NCBI RefSeq assembly: GCF_020055675.1
Contig: NZ_JAIPUS010000001.1
Span: 124,001-188,000 of the forward strand
Direction: 5' to 3'
Source of the DNA: Marivita sp.
Lineage (GTDB): Bacteria; Pseudomonadota; Alphaproteobacteria; Rhodobacterales; Rhodobacteraceae
DNA: 64,000 nt
Part shown: positions 54,187 to 63,906 of the stretch, piece after piece
Layout of the letters: every line of letters starts with the position of its first letter
Position numbering within the stretch: position 1 is the first letter of the stretch
Position numbers and translations under genes: made by a program
The notes under the pieces: generated by a model
The model's database searches: none
Seen by the model: only the letters and a program-made list of their open reading frames with translations
What the model was told of the DNA's origin: nothing

Positions 54187-54273
54187 AACGCCACAGGCTT
54201 TCTGCCCATGGCCCTCTGGCACGCGTTGCAAAGGGTGCTTAAATCCCTGACAACAGCAAAAAGGGGAACCAAA

Positions 54274-54531
54274 ATGCCGAATATCGAAATTTATACATCG
54301 CCGCTCTGCGGATTCTGCCACTCTGCCAAACGCCTGCTCAGCCAGAAAGGCGCGTCTTTCAACGAGATCGACGTTCTGTCCGACCCCAACCGCAAGCCCG
54401 AGATGATCAAGCGCGCCAATGGGGGCCGCACCGTGCCGCAGATTTTCATCGGAGAGACCCATGTGGGAGGATGCGACGAACTCTTCGCGCTCGACCGCGC
54501 CGGCAAGCTCGATCCGATGCTCGCGGCCTGA
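54274..54531 (+). CDS. grxC: Glutaredoxin 3 (GrxC type)
   Basis: An 85-residue thiol-disulfide oxidoreductase. The active site is CGFC (residues about 11-14) where E. coli Grx3 has CPYC. GGRTVPQIFIGETHVGGCDEL carries the cis-proline (TVP) and the glutathione-binding GG.D motif. I chose the ATG at 54274, preceded by AAGGGGA; the open frame to 54208 is not family sequence. The carbon-nitrogen hydrolase gene starts 5 bp after the stop. Confidence 0.95.
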   Translation: MPNIEIYTSPLCGFCHSAKRLLSQKGASFNEIDVLSDPNRKPEMIKRANGGRTVPQIFIGETHVGGCDELFALDRAGKLDPMLAA

Positions 54532-54536
54532 CCAAA

Positions 54537-55370
54537 ATGCGGGCGGCGCTGCTTCAGCTCACTTCGTCCGATGATCCGCACAGCAACCTGCGGATCATCT
54601 CGGACCTCCTGCGCATGGCCGCCGCCGACGGGGCCGAGCTTGTCCTCACACCCGAGGTGACGAATTGCGTCAGCAACAGCCGCACCCATCAGCGCCACGT
54701 TCTTTGCCAGGAAGCAGATGATCCGACCCTTGATGCGCTGCGCAATGACGCGGCCCGGCTCGGTGTCTGGCTGTCGATCGGCTCACTCGCGCTCAAGGCC
54801 GAGCCGCCCGAGGCCCGGTTCCTGAATCGCGGCTTCCTGATCGGTCCTGACGGCATGATCGCTGCGCGGTATGACAAGCTGCACATGTTCGACGTGCAGG
54901 TCACCGAGACCGAAACCTACCGCGAATCGGACGGGTTCAAACCCGGCCAAACCGCCGTGACCTGCGAAACGCCCTTCGGCGTGATCGGCATGAGCATCTG
55001 CTACGACGTTCGCTTCCCCTATCTCTACCGTGCTCTGGCACAGGCCGGGGCCGAGATCATGATCGTGCCCGCCGCTTTTTCGCCAGCAACGGGACCAATG
55101 CATTGGAACCCTCTGCTGCGCGCCCGCGCCATCGAGACCGGGTCCTATGTCCTTGCCGCTGCGCAAGGCGGACAGCATAGCGCCACACGTGGCCGCGCCC
55201 GCACCACCCACGGGCATTCTCTGGCGGTGTCGCCCTGGGGCGAAATCCTGCTTGATGCGGGGCAGATGTCTGGCATTCATATGGTCGATGTCGACAGGAC
55301 CAAGGTGGCAACCGCCCGGCACAAGGTTCCGTCGCTACAGCACGACATGTCGTTCACCGGCCCGGCATGA
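54537..55370 (+). CDS. Carbon-nitrogen hydrolase (nitrilase superfamily, Nit-like)
   Basis: A 277-residue nitrilase-fold amidase. The catalytic triad is visible: Glu in VLTPEVTN (about residue 40), Lys in RYDKLHMFDV (about 112) and Cys in MSICYDVRFPYLY (about 151). The late segment RARAIETGSYVLAAAQGG is typical of the Nit1/2 class, which cleaves omega-amides or deaminated glutathione. A role in thiol repair fits the neighbouring glutaredoxin gene, but that is inference. It overlaps the MarR-type gene by four bases (ATGA). Confidence 0.9.
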   Translation: MRAALLQLTSSDDPHSNLRIISDLLRMAAADGAELVLTPEVTNCVSNSRTHQRHVLCQEADDPTLDALRNDAARLGVWLSIGSLALKAEPPEARFLNRGFLIGPDGMIAARYDKLHMFDVQVTETETYRESDGFKPGQTAVTCETPFGVIGMSICYDVRFPYLYRALAQAGAEIMIVPAAFSPATGPMHWNPLLRARAIETGSYVLAAAQGGQHSATRGRARTTHGHSLAVSPWGEILLDAGQMSGIHMVDVDRTKVATARHKVPSLQHDMSFTGPA

Positions 55371-55819
55371 GCGACAGCAGCGCGCTTGCCATATCGCTTT
55401 TCAGCGAATTGCTGACGGCCGACCAATTGCTGCGCAACCGCCTGACACGGGTTTTGCCGAACAGGATGGAAATCTCCCATTTCTCGGTACTCAATCAACT
55501 CGCCCGTGGCGGGTCCGAAAAAACCCCGGCCCAACTGGCCAAGGCCTTCCACGTCACCCGTGGCGCGATGACCAATACGTTGAGCAAGCTGGAAGCGGCG
55601 GGATATGTGCATATTCGCCCAGATTGGGACGATGCCCGCCGCAAACAGGTGTCGATCAGCCCTGCCGGTCTGGCGGCGCGGGATGCCGCCCTTGCCGCGA
55701 TCACACCGCTGATCACCGAAATGGTCCAGGAGCTGGGCGACACCAAGGTGCGTGCCGCGATCCCGGTCCTGCGCGAATTGCGGGTCAAGCTGGAAGGTCC
55801 GGGCACACGCAGCCAGTGA
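55367..55819 (+). CDS. MarR-family transcriptional regulator
   Basis: A 150-residue winged-helix regulator. The HTH segment QLAKAFHVTRGAMTNTLSKLEAAGYV (about residues 57-82) is followed by the wing DARRKQVSISPAGLAARDAA. MarR proteins are small-molecule-sensing repressors or activators; the ligand is unknown. It is co-translated with the Nit-like hydrolase, so it might report on a substrate of that enzyme. Confidence 0.88.
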   Translation: MSDSSALAISLFSELLTADQLLRNRLTRVLPNRMEISHFSVLNQLARGGSEKTPAQLAKAFHVTRGAMTNTLSKLEAAGYVHIRPDWDDARRKQVSISPAGLAARDAALAAITPLITEMVQELGDTKVRAAIPVLRELRVKLEGPGTRSQ

Positions 55820-55849
55820 CCCAGGGCCAGTGGCGCGTGCCTTCAAATG

Positions 55850-55888
55850 AAAAAGACACGCTCTCGGGGTCCTTCCCGGACAGAGCGT
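55850..55888 (-). terminator. Rho-independent terminator of ubiG
   Basis: Read on the minus strand: stem of seven paired bases (ACGCTCT / AGAGCGT) with an inner CGGG/CCCG helix, then five U. It begins right after the ubiG stop (55888-55890). Confidence 0.65.
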
Positions 55889-56646
55889 CAGCCGGGTTTC
55901 ACGGCAGCCGTGATATAATTCACGCTCAGGTCCCGATCCGACAGCCGCCATTGTCCCGACAGCGGGTTGTACCGGAACCCCTTGCGATCGACCGGCGTCA
56001 GCCCCGCTTTGCCGATCAGCTCATAAAGCTCGTCCGGGGTGAGGAACTTGGACCAGTCATGCGTGCCTGTCGGCAACCATCGCATGACAAACTCTGCCCC
56101 GACAATTGCGGCGGCAAAGCTCTTGGTGGTGCGGTTGAGCGTGGAACACAGGTGTAACCCGCCGGGCGCCAGGCATCGTGCACCCGCCTCCACAAGGGCA
56201 AGCGGATCGCCCACGTGTTCGATCACTTCCAGCGTCAGCACCACGTCGAAAACCTCGCCCGCCTGCGCAAGGCTTTCGGCACTGGTGTGGCGATAGTCGA
56301 TCTGGAGTCCCGATTGTTCCGCGTGAGTCCGCGCGACCGGGATCGCGGCGCCGCCGGCGTCTATCCCGACAACATCTGCCCCCAACCGTGCAAGCGGTTC
56401 ACACAGCAATCCACCGCCACAGCCGATATCCAGCACGCGCAGACCGTCAAACGGGTGCGGAGCTTCGAGGTCGCGGTCAAACTCTGCCGCGATCTGCGTG
56501 GTGATGTAATCCAGCCGAACCGGGTTCATCATATGCAGCGGTTTGAACGTGCCATTCGGATCCCACCATTCGGCGGACATTGCTTCGAACTTGGCAATTT
56601 CGGCAGGATCGACGGTTGTGGCTTCGGTCACAGGATAATTCCCCAT
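55888..56646 (-). CDS. ubiG: Ubiquinone biosynthesis O-methyltransferase UbiG
   Basis: Methylates two hydroxyls in ubiquinone synthesis. The protein has 252 residues with SAM motif [20 protein letters not shown] (about residues 70-88) and [14 protein letters not shown]. The UbiG-type N-terminus [28 protein letters not shown] and the C-terminal [12 protein letters not shown] confirm the family. I chose the ATG at 56646; the frame extends to 56946 only as a shadow of the divergent peptidase gene. About 35 bp separates it from the pip start. Confidence 0.96.
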   Translation of the reverse strand: MGNYPVTEATTVDPAEIAKFEAMSAEWWDPNGTFKPLHMMNPVRLDYITTQIAAEFDRDLEAPHPFDGLRVLDIGCGGGLLCEPLARLGADVVGIDAGGAAIPVARTHAEQSGLQIDYRHTSAESLAQAGEVFDVVLTLEVIEHVGDPLALVEAGARCLAPGGLHLCSTLNRTTKSFAAAIVGAEFVMRWLPTGTHDWSKFLTPDELYELIGKAGLTPVDRKGFRYNPLSGQWRLSDRDLSVNYITAAVKPG

Positions 56647-56681
56647 GGTCTTTTGGTGTGTGAAGGCAATATAGGTGAAGT

Positions 56682-57659
56682 ATGGATAAATTCCCGAGCC
56701 AAAAGCGCGCAGTGCAGTATCTTTATCCGCCCATCGACCCCTTCGATCAGCGCATGCTGGCCGTCGGGGACGGCCATTCCGTCTATGTCGAACAATGCGG
56801 GGCGGAAAACGGGATACCCGTGATCGTTCTGCATGGCGGCCCCGGAGGCGGGTGCAGCCCGTCGATGCGGCGGTACTTCGATCCGCGCGTGTTCCGCGTG
56901 ATCCTGTTCGACCAGCGCGGCTGCGGCCGGTCCCGCCCGCATGCAAGCGTGGTCAACAACACCACCTGGGACCTGGTCGCCGATATCGAAGCGATCCGCG
57001 AAACGCTTGGCATCGACAAGTTCATCGTCTTCGGCGGCAGCTGGGGGGCGACGCTTGCCCTGATCTACGCGATCACGCATCCGGACCGCGTGCGGCAGCT
57101 TGTTCTGCGCGGCGTGTTCACCATGACAAAGGCAGAACTGGATTGGTTCTATGGCGGCGGGGCCGGACAATTCTGGCCGGAAACCTGGGCGCGTTTTGTC
57201 GACATGGTGCCCGAGGACGAACGCGACGACATGATCAATGCCTACCACCGTCGCCTTTTTTGTGGCGACCTGCGCACGGAGACCCGCTTTGCCCGGGCGT
57301 GGTCGGCCTGGGAAAACGCGCTTGCCTCGGTTTACTCCAGTGGATCGGGCGGTGAAGCGCCTGGCGATTACGCGCGCGCGTTTGCGCGTCTGGAAAACCA
57401 TTACTTCATCAATAGCGGATTTCTCGAAGAGGACGGGTGGATTCTCAATAACATGGATCGCCTGTCGGGAATTCCCGGCGCGATCGTCCAGGGCCGATAC
57501 GATATGATCTGCCCGCCCGTGCGTGCCTGGGAACTGGCCCGCGCCTGGCCCGACTGCGATCTGAGGATGGTCCGAAATGCCGGCCACGCCCTGTCCGAGC
57601 CCGGCATCAGTTCCGAGCTGGTTCGGATCATGGACCAGATCAGCGAAAGCCATTCGTAA
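56682..57659 (+). CDS. pip: Prolyl iminopeptidase
   Basis: A 325-residue alpha/beta hydrolase (peptidase family S33) that removes N-terminal proline. The oxyanion motif is [10 protein letters not shown] (about residues 46-55). The nucleophile elbow is [10 protein letters not shown] (Ser about 114). The catalytic histidine is in [10 protein letters not shown] near the end, and [12 protein letters not shown] is the family signature. It is divergent from ubiG. Confidence 0.95.
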   Translation: MDKFPSQKRAVQYLYPPIDPFDQRMLAVGDGHSVYVEQCGAENGIPVIVLHGGPGGGCSPSMRRYFDPRVFRVILFDQRGCGRSRPHASVVNNTTWDLVADIEAIRETLGIDKFIVFGGSWGATLALIYAITHPDRVRQLVLRGVFTMTKAELDWFYGGGAGQFWPETWARFVDMVPEDERDDMINAYHRRLFCGDLRTETRFARAWSAWENALASVYSSGSGGEAPGDYARAFARLENHYFINSGFLEEDGWILNNMDRLSGIPGAIVQGRYDMICPPVRAWELARAWPDCDLRMVRNAGHALSEPGISSELVRIMDQISESHS

Positions 57660-57761
57660 GGTGCCCCCACCCAAACCGCGCGCCCCGGACCGGATGGTCC
57701 CGATGTCGTCCTTGCGTGACTTCATGTTGCCAGTCGGCCTGTATGACCCCATGTTGATGTC

Positions 57762-59315
57762 ATGACCAAGGCTCCATGCATCAGGCGCAGACGATTGTTG
57801 ACGACGGGCGCTGCCGCGTCGGTGCTGGCCGCGTCCGGATTGTCTTTACAGGCGTCTTCCCGGCGGGGCGGTCTCTTGCGCGTCGGAGTGTCCGGGGCAA
57901 ACAGTTCGGACAACTGGGACAGCCGCACCCATGCCGACACCTTCATGGCCATGGCTGGCCATGGTGCGGTGTTCGACTGCCTGACCGAAGTGGCCGCGAA
58001 TGGCGAACTCGTGGGTGAACTGGCCGAAAGCTGGGACGCGTCCTCGGATGCCGTTACCTGGATGTTCAAACTGCGCCGGGACGTGACCTTCCACAACGGC
58101 AAGCCGTTCGGCGCCGACGACGTGCTGGCATCGCTCGACATGCACATTGCCAAAGGCGCGCGATCTGCGGCCAAACCGATCGTTCAAAACATCGCCGAGA
58201 TGAGAAAGATCAGCGACAGCGAGGTGGAATTCACCCTCAAGGCCGCCAATGCGGATTTCCCCTTCTTGCTGTCTGACTATCACCTTTGCATGTTCCCGGC
58301 GGGCCAGACCCAAGAGGCGATGGCCAAGGGCATCGGCACCGGCCTCTACAAGGTCGAAAGCTTCGATCCGGGTGTCCGCATCCGGCTTAGCCGCGTGGAC
58401 AGCCACTACAAGGACGGCAAGGCCGGCTGGTTCGACCAGGTAGAGATGATCGCGATGAACGATGCCTCGGCCCGCATGAACGCTCTCATGACCGGTCAGG
58501 TCGATGCGGTGAACCAGGTTGATTTCAAGCTCGAACCGCGCATGCGCGCGAACCCGATGATCAATATCTTCGAGGTCACGGGCAACCAGCACCTCACCTT
58601 CCCGATGCAGATCAACGCCGATCCGTTCACCAGTCTCAAGCTGCGCCAGGCGCTCAAGCACGCGATCAACCGTCAGGACATGGTCGACACGATCCTGCAC
58701 GGCCACGGGGCTGTCGCCAATGACCACCCGATCGGCCCGGCGAACCAGTATCACGCCGCTGATCTTGAGCAGACCGTCTATGACCCGGACCGTGCCGCCC
58801 GGCTTCTCAGGGAGGCGGGCTTGGCAGGCATGTCGATCGAGCTTTTCGCAGCCGACGCCGCTTTCACCGGCGCCATCGACGCGGCCCGGCTTTATCAGGC
58901 TTCGGCCAAGGCGGCTGGTCTCGATATCAACCTGGTACAGGCGCCGGATGACGGGTACTCGTCCAATGTCTGGCTGAAAAAGCCATGGCGCGCGTCTTGC
59001 TGGTCGGGCCGCGCGACCGAGGACTGGATGTTCTCGACCGCATACGAGACGGCGGCGCCGTGGAACGACACCAACTGGGACAACGACCGCTTCCAGCACT
59101 TGCTCTTGACCGCGCGTGCCGAACTGGACAGCGACAAACGCCGCGAGATGTACACGGAAATGCAGAGGCTGCTGTCCAGGGAGGGCGGGTCGGTGATCCC
59201 GGTCTACGCCAACTTTGTCGATGCGCAGTCGACCAGGCTGGCCAATTCCGGCACCATCGGCAATGTCTCGGGGATGGACAGCGGGCGCTTGATCGAACGC
59301 TGGTGGCTCGCCTGA
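57762..59315 (+). CDS. Peptide/nickel-type ABC solute-binding protein (SBP_bac_5)
   Basis: A 517-residue periplasmic binding protein. The N-terminus has a Tat-type signal (RRRRLLTTGAAASVLAASGLSL). The mature part is of the DppA/OppA class: ESWDASSDAVTWMFKLRRDVTFHNGKPFGADDV is the family signature. No permease or ATPase genes are adjacent, so it is an orphan that may serve unlinked transporters. A 100-bp gap separates it from pip; I see no terminator in it. Confidence 0.9.
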   Translation: MTKAPCIRRRRLLTTGAAASVLAASGLSLQASSRRGGLLRVGVSGANSSDNWDSRTHADTFMAMAGHGAVFDCLTEVAANGELVGELAESWDASSDAVTWMFKLRRDVTFHNGKPFGADDVLASLDMHIAKGARSAAKPIVQNIAEMRKISDSEVEFTLKAANADFPFLLSDYHLCMFPAGQTQEAMAKGIGTGLYKVESFDPGVRIRLSRVDSHYKDGKAGWFDQVEMIAMNDASARMNALMTGQVDAVNQVDFKLEPRMRANPMINIFEVTGNQHLTFPMQINADPFTSLKLRQALKHAINRQDMVDTILHGHGAVANDHPIGPANQYHAADLEQTVYDPDRAARLLREAGLAGMSIELFAADAAFTGAIDAARLYQASAKAAGLDINLVQAPDDGYSSNVWLKKPWRASCWSGRATEDWMFSTAYETAAPWNDTNWDNDRFQHLLLTARAELDSDKRREMYTEMQRLLSREGGSVIPVYANFVDAQSTRLANSGTIGNVSGMDSGRLIERWWLA

Positions 59316-59364
59316 CCGAGCCTGCCCCCATGAATGGGTCCAGACCCCTCAGACCTCCCATGCC

Positions 59365-60399
59365 CTATGTCTCGATTTCCGCGAACTCGGCATAGAGGTG
59401 CAGCGCCAGGTCGCGCGGCAGGGCGGCAGAGCCCGCCGCATGCAGGCAATTGCAGAAAAGGCGATACCCCGTTGGCGTTCTGACAAGCTCCCGCGCCCTG
59501 TTACGATGCCAGTCACATGCCTGTTCATGCAGGCCTGCCACGCCGGGCAGACTGCGCAGCGCGGCGATCTCCGCGTCCAAGGCCGCGTCCCATTTCGACA
59601 GCGCGGTGTTCTTGACCGTGTTGAAATTGCGCTCGACCCAATAGCTCAGGTCAATGTCCTTGCCGCGCCGATTGGCCAATCCGCGCCATGCTTTCACAAG
59701 AAAGCTTTGCGCGGAGCGCAGCGAATAATGGTTCACTTCTACCAGGTCCCGCCCGCCCGACAGCGTCGGTATGGAAATCCGTCCGTCATGTTCGGAAAAC
59801 GCCTCGGACATCGGCGCACCGGACCCATCCACCCAGCGGGGCAAAGGCAATGCTGGGTCCCGCTTGGGCCGGTGGATTCCCGGTTTCCCGAAACGGCCGG
59901 GGCGAAAGATCGTCTTGATGAACCGCCCCGCAACCGGGTGATACAAATCGCGCGGCGCGGAGCGTGTGAACTGCCGCGTCACGGGGTGATCCTCGAACAT
60001 CACCTTGCCGCCCGATCCGAAAAGCCGCCACGGCATCGCGACCGCATCGGTATCCCCGGCAATCCCGGCAAACAGATCGGCCAGCCGCCCGTCACCTGCA
60101 TGGATCACCGGAAACTCGTCTACATCGGTAAACATCGCCCAGTCGAAATCATCGCTCCAACGGGACTTGTGCACGCGGTGAACGGCCTGCCACTGCACGC
60201 CTTTGTCGGTTTCGACCGTCTGTTCGACATGGCGAAGGACGCCTTGCTTGGCCAAGGCATCGAGCAACCGGTCGCTGCCATCGTCGCAATCGTTGGAAAA
60301 GACGATGAACTCCGTCACTCCGATCAAACGGTGATAGGCAATCCATTCCAGCAGGAATGGACCTTCGTTCCGCACGCAGGTCCAGGACAAGGTTTTCAT
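59365..60399 (-). CDS. Glycosyltransferase family 2-like protein
   Basis: A 344-residue protein beginning MKTLSWTCVRNEGPFLLEWIAYHRLIG, a Glyco_tranf_2_4-type start. FVFSNDCDDGSD and a DXD-like metal motif WAMFTDVDEFPVI (about residue 94) fit a nucleotide-sugar glycosyltransferase. The C-terminal half (CNCLHAAGSAALPRDLALHLY) is not recognised. The acceptor is unknown. I chose the ATG at 60399; the longer frame to 60435 lacks support. Confidence 0.85.
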   Translation of the reverse strand: MKTLSWTCVRNEGPFLLEWIAYHRLIGVTEFIVFSNDCDDGSDRLLDALAKQGVLRHVEQTVETDKGVQWQAVHRVHKSRWSDDFDWAMFTDVDEFPVIHAGDGRLADLFAGIAGDTDAVAMPWRLFGSGGKVMFEDHPVTRQFTRSAPRDLYHPVAGRFIKTIFRPGRFGKPGIHRPKRDPALPLPRWVDGSGAPMSEAFSEHDGRISIPTLSGGRDLVEVNHYSLRSAQSFLVKAWRGLANRRGKDIDLSYWVERNFNTVKNTALSKWDAALDAEIAALRSLPGVAGLHEQACDWHRNRARELVRTPTGYRLFCNCLHAAGSAALPRDLALHLYAEFAEIET

Positions 60400-60675
60400 C
60401 TGTGTTCCGTGCCGTCTCTCTGCTCGTCCCCGCATCGGCCCTTGGCATACCCGCGGCCCTGCCGGTTAGGGGTTTGGCAAGCCTAGTCGTGGCGCCGTGG
60501 ATGGGCAAGCACGATGCCCATGCCGCGACAAGCCGCATCAGAGTGCCAATGGCTTTCACAGGCTCCGGGAGTGTCAGGCAAATCCGCCTGATCCGTCGGG
60601 GCGTGGCGCGTCTTGGTCAGGCATGTGCTCCGCGGCGTTCGTCACCGTCAGCAGTTGTGACACCGGGTCCAGGCG
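60400..60675. other. Gap between the glycosyltransferase and the lyxose-isomerase-like gene; nothing recognised
   Basis: About 276 bp between two leftward genes. I see no gene, tRNA or clear terminator in it. It should hold the promoter of the glycosyltransferase gene. Confidence 0.5.
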
Positions 60676-61353
60676 CTAAAGCCAACGGTCATAATCCGAT
60701 ACCAGCAAGTGCACCGGCGGCGTATCTTCCTCGATCCGGGAAAAGCGTCCGATCGGGTGTTCAAAAATATTGTCGGTCAGATCGTCATTGACGGTTGAAA
60801 CCTCACCGATCAGGACATTGCCCCCTTCGCCCCAGAAGGCGTGCCAATTGTCCGGATAAAGCGTTACGGATTCGCCGGGTGCCAGCTTCAAATGTCCGCC
60901 TGCGGGCAGGGTCCGAGCCGTTCCGTCCACCTGCACGGTCACATCCCGTAGGCGATCAATCTCACCGGCGGCATCCGCCTGGTAAAGTTCGATCACCAGC
61001 GTTCCGCCTCCTCGATTGATGATGTCCTCTACCTTGACGTCATGTCGATGCATCGGGCTCAGCTGGTTTTCGCGCGAGATCATGATCTTTTCGGCGTAGA
61101 GCATCCCGCGTGTCTTGCCCAGGTCACTGGTCCGCCCGTTTCGGGTGGTGAACAGGACCAGGCCCATCTCGTCGAACCGTCCGGCCCCGTAATCTGTGAT
61201 GTCCCACCCCATTCGCCGTGCCTTGATCTCGGCATGGTCGCTGGCGCTGAGCGCCTCTGGCGACTGGTGGGCAAAGGGCGGCAGGGCATAGCCGAAGGAC
61301 CGAATGAACGCGTCGCTCTCGCGCAGGATATCGTTGATCCGGGATCGTTTCAT
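60676..61353 (-). CDS. D-lyxose/D-mannose ketol-isomerase-like cupin protein
   Basis: A 225-residue cupin resembling D-lyxose isomerases (YdaE type). Metal-binding residues are likely in SPMHRHDVKVEDI (about residues 102-114) and DNWHAFWGEGG (about 177-187). These enzymes interconvert D-lyxose and D-xylulose, or D-mannose and D-fructose. No sugar transporter or kinase is next to it, although a PfkB kinase lies elsewhere in the window. I chose the ATG at 61353 (MKRSRINDIL). Confidence 0.8.
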   Translation of the reverse strand: MKRSRINDILRESDAFIRSFGYALPPFAHQSPEALSASDHAEIKARRMGWDITDYGAGRFDEMGLVLFTTRNGRTSDLGKTRGMLYAEKIMISRENQLSPMHRHDVKVEDIINRGGGTLVIELYQADAAGEIDRLRDVTVQVDGTARTLPAGGHLKLAPGESVTLYPDNWHAFWGEGGNVLIGEVSTVNDDLTDNIFEHPIGRFSRIEEDTPPVHLLVSDYDRWL

Positions 61354-61495
61354 ATGCGCCTCGCTGCCAAGGCCGGTTGGCCCGATCATCACTCTAGCGG
61401 GTCACGCGCCTATTGAAAGCCCGATGCCGGGGCGAAGGTTTAACAAATGGTAAATCTGCCCCTGCAAGCCATTGATTTTGTTCAGGCCGGTGCCC

Positions 61496-61511
61496 GTCCC
61501 ACGCGTGGGAC
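61496..61511. repeat. 16-bp perfect palindrome downstream of hslU
   Basis: GTCCCACGCGTGGGAC is a perfect palindrome lying five bases after the hslU stop. As RNA it would make a strong hairpin, but no U-run follows. It may be a weak terminator or a 3'-stabilising element for the hslVU transcript. Confidence 0.45.
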
Positions 61512-61515
61512 AGCG

Positions 61516-62832
61516 TTACAGCACGTAGCGGCTCAGGTCGGTGGAGCGGGTCAGCTCGCCCAAATGAGTCTCTACGAAATCGGCATCCACGGTCACGGTC
61601 TGCCCCATCTTGTCCGGCGCGTCAAAGCTCAGTTCCTCGAACACACGCTCCATCACGGTATAAAGCCGCCGCGCCCCGATATTCTCGATCGACTGGTTCA
61701 CATCTGCCGCGATCTTGGCCAGTGCGGCGATCCCCTCCTCGGTGAAGGAAACGGTCACGTCCTCGGTTTTCATCAGGGCGGTATATTGCAGGGTCAGCGC
61801 ATTGTCCGTCTCGGTCAGGATACGCACGAAATCCTCTTCGGTGAGGGCCCGCAGGTTTACCCGAATGGGCAGGCGCCCCTGTAGTTCCGGCAGCAGATCC
61901 GACGGCTTGGCGATATGAAACGCACCCGAGGCGATGAACAGGATATGATCCGTCTTCACCGGCCCATGCTTGGTGCTGACCGTCGTCCCCTCGATCAGCG
62001 GCAGCAGGTCCCGCTGCACGCCTTCGCGGCTCACATCACCGCCCCGCGTTTCCTGCCGCGCGGTGACCTTGTCGATCTCGTCCAGAAAGACGATGCCGTT
62101 TTGCTCGACCGCCTCAAGCGCGAGCTCCTTGACCTGCTCATCGTCCAGCAGCTTGTCCGCCTCCTCGGCGATCAGAATGTCATAACTTTCCGCCACGGTC
62201 ATCCGCTTGCGCACGGTCCGACCCGAGAACGCCTTGCCGAACAGGTCACCGAGATTCATCATCCCGGCCCCGCCGCCGCCCATGCCGGGCTGGCCGGGGA
62301 TATCCATCGTCGGGAACGGGCTGGAGGTGTCCTGGAGGTCAAGCTCGATCATCGTGTCGTCCAGAAGCCCATCCTTGAGCTTCTTGCGGAACATGTCCCG
62401 CGTGCCGTCACGGGCACCCTCTCCGGCGATTGCCTCGATCACCCGTTCCTCGGCCGCTTCATGCGCGCGGGATCTCACGTCTTCGCGCATCTGATCGCGG
62501 GTCATCGCAATGGCGGCGTCCACGAGATCACGGACAATCTGTTCGACATCGCGGCCGACATAACCCACCTCGGTGAATTTCGTCGCTTCCACCTTGATGA
62601 AGGGAGCCCGTGCCAGCTTGGCCAGACGGCGGCTGATCTCGGTTTTCCCGACGCCTGTGGGGCCGATCATCAGGATGTTCTTGGGGTAAACTTCCTCGCG
62701 CAGATCATCGCTCAACTGCTTGCGCCGCCAGCGGTTGCGCAGCGCGACGGCCACGGCACGTTTGGCATCCTTCTGTCCAATGATGAAGCGGTCCAGCTCG
62801 GACACGATTTCTCGGGGGGTCAGATCGGTCAT
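61516..62832 (-). CDS. hslU: HslU ATPase of the HslVU (ClpYQ) protease
   Basis: A 438-residue AAA+ unfoldase that feeds HslV. The N-terminus [20 protein letters not shown] is characteristic. Walker [16 protein letters not shown] is at about residues 57-71, an inserted I-domain with Met/Gly-rich segments lies about 140-220, and Walker B is [10 protein letters not shown]. The C-terminal end RYVL inserts into HslV pockets. It is encoded after hslV in a leftward operon (about 33 bp between them). Confidence 0.98.
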   Translation of the reverse strand: MTDLTPREIVSELDRFIIGQKDAKRAVAVALRNRWRRKQLSDDLREEVYPKNILMIGPTGVGKTEISRRLAKLARAPFIKVEATKFTEVGYVGRDVEQIVRDLVDAAIAMTRDQMREDVRSRAHEAAEERVIEAIAGEGARDGTRDMFRKKLKDGLLDDTMIELDLQDTSSPFPTMDIPGQPGMGGGGAGMMNLGDLFGKAFSGRTVRKRMTVAESYDILIAEEADKLLDDEQVKELALEAVEQNGIVFLDEIDKVTARQETRGGDVSREGVQRDLLPLIEGTTVSTKHGPVKTDHILFIASGAFHIAKPSDLLPELQGRLPIRVNLRALTEEDFVRILTETDNALTLQYTALMKTEDVTVSFTEEGIAALAKIAADVNQSIENIGARRLYTVMERVFEELSFDAPDKMGQTVTVDADFVETHLGELTRSTDLSRYVL

Positions 62833-62865
62833 TGAGGTATCCTTTCCGGCAACAGGAGGCTGGCC

Positions 62866-63423
62866 TTAGGCCTGAATGGTCTCGACCGTCAGGTTGCCGT
62901 TTGTGTAGACGCAAATGTCGGATGCAATGGCCATCGCCGCGCGTGCGATCTGTTCCGCGTCCTTGTCAGTGTCCATGAGGGCGCGGCCTGCGGCCAGTGC
63001 GTAATTCCCACCCGATCCGATGGCAGTCACGTCATGCTCGGGTTCAAGCACGTCGCCGGCGCCCGTGATGACATAGAGATCCTTACCGTCCGACACGATC
63101 AGCATCGCTTCGAGCTTTTGCAGGTACTTGTCGGTGCGCCAATCCTTGGCCAACTCCACGCTGGCGCGCTGCAACTGGCCCGGGGTGGCTTCGAGTTTCG
63201 TCTCTAGACGCTCCAGCAAGGTAAATGCATCCGCTGTGGACCCGGCGAACCCCGCGACGATATCATACCCACCGGGGGAAATGCGGCGTACCTTGCGCGC
63301 AGTACCCTTGATCACGGTCTGACCCAGGCTCACCTGGCCATCGCCGGCAATTACAACGGTTCCGCCCTTGCGCACACCAATGATGGTGGTGCCATGCCAG
63401 CCGGGAAAGTCGGTTTCAGCCAT
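62866..63423 (-). CDS. hslV: HslV peptidase of the HslVU (ClpQY) protease
   Basis: A 185-residue proteasome-like threonine peptidase. A short prosequence of about ten residues ends HG before the mature Thr in [23 protein letters not shown]. Conserved [13 protein letters not shown] and [13 protein letters not shown] follow. Mature HslV forms a dodecamer with HslU. It leads the hslVU operon, with the start codon at 63423. Confidence 0.98.
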   Translation of the reverse strand: MAETDFPGWHGTTIIGVRKGGTVVIAGDGQVSLGQTVIKGTARKVRRISPGGYDIVAGFAGSTADAFTLLERLETKLEATPGQLQRASVELAKDWRTDKYLQKLEAMLIVSDGKDLYVITGAGDVLEPEHDVTAIGSGGNYALAAGRALMDTDKDAEQIARAAMAIASDICVYTNGNLTVETIQA

Positions 63424-63491
63424 GTGTCGCCCCTTTCACGTTTGTGACGATATGGGCCGAACGGCAGTGCCACACAAGCCCTACAACGCAC

Positions 63492-63517
63492 AACGCCCGG
63501 CGCTCTGGCCGGGCGTT
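63492..63517 (-). terminator. Hairpin downstream of trxA
   Basis: AACGCCCGG / CCGGGCGTT, nine paired bases with an 8-nt loop, 20 bp after the trxA stop. It is a plausible terminator or processing hairpin for trxA; no long U-run follows on that strand. Confidence 0.5.
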
Positions 63518-63537
63518 TGTCTGAATTTCAATTGAAA

Positions 63538-63858
63538 TCAGATGCTCTCGTCGATCCAGCCCTTGAGCGCTGCCTTGGGTGCGGCGCCGGTTTTGTTCGA
63601 CACCACCTGTCCATCCTTGAAGATGAAGAGCGACGGAATGCCCCGTACACCCATGGACGCTGCAGTGTTGGGATTGCTGTCGACATCGACTTTGGCAACC
63701 TTGATCGCGTCGCCGTATTCGGCAGCAAGCTCTTCCAAAGCGGGGCCAATCTGCTTGCAGGGGCCGCACCATTCGGCCCAGAAATCGACAACAACGGGAA
63801 CACTGGAATTCTTCACTTCGGCATCGAAGGTATCATCGGTAACGGCAACTGTGGACAT
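63538..63858 (-). CDS. trxA: Thioredoxin TrxA
   Basis: A 106-residue thioredoxin. The active site is WCGPC in [14 protein letters not shown] (about residues 24-37), and [11 protein letters not shown] has the cis-proline. It reduces ribonucleotide reductase and other protein disulfides. Start ATG at 63858 is preceded by AAGGAGA. The 3' end of an upstream leftward gene, probably addA, ends about 50 bp before this start, so the two may be co-transcribed as in relatives. Confidence 0.97.
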   Translation of the reverse strand: MSTVAVTDDTFDAEVKNSSVPVVVDFWAEWCGPCKQIGPALEELAAEYGDAIKVAKVDVDSNPNTAASMGVRGIPSLFIFKDGQVVSNKTGAAPKAALKGWIDESI

Positions 63859-63906
63859 GTGAGCTCTCCTTGCGGTTCGGACGCGTGTTTCGGTCAGACC
63901 ACGAAG

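Noticed and set aside
59398-60486. A 362-codon open frame on the plus strand across the glycosyltransferase gene.
   Set aside because: Antisense shadow; the minus-strand frame has the family N-terminus and a DXD-like motif.
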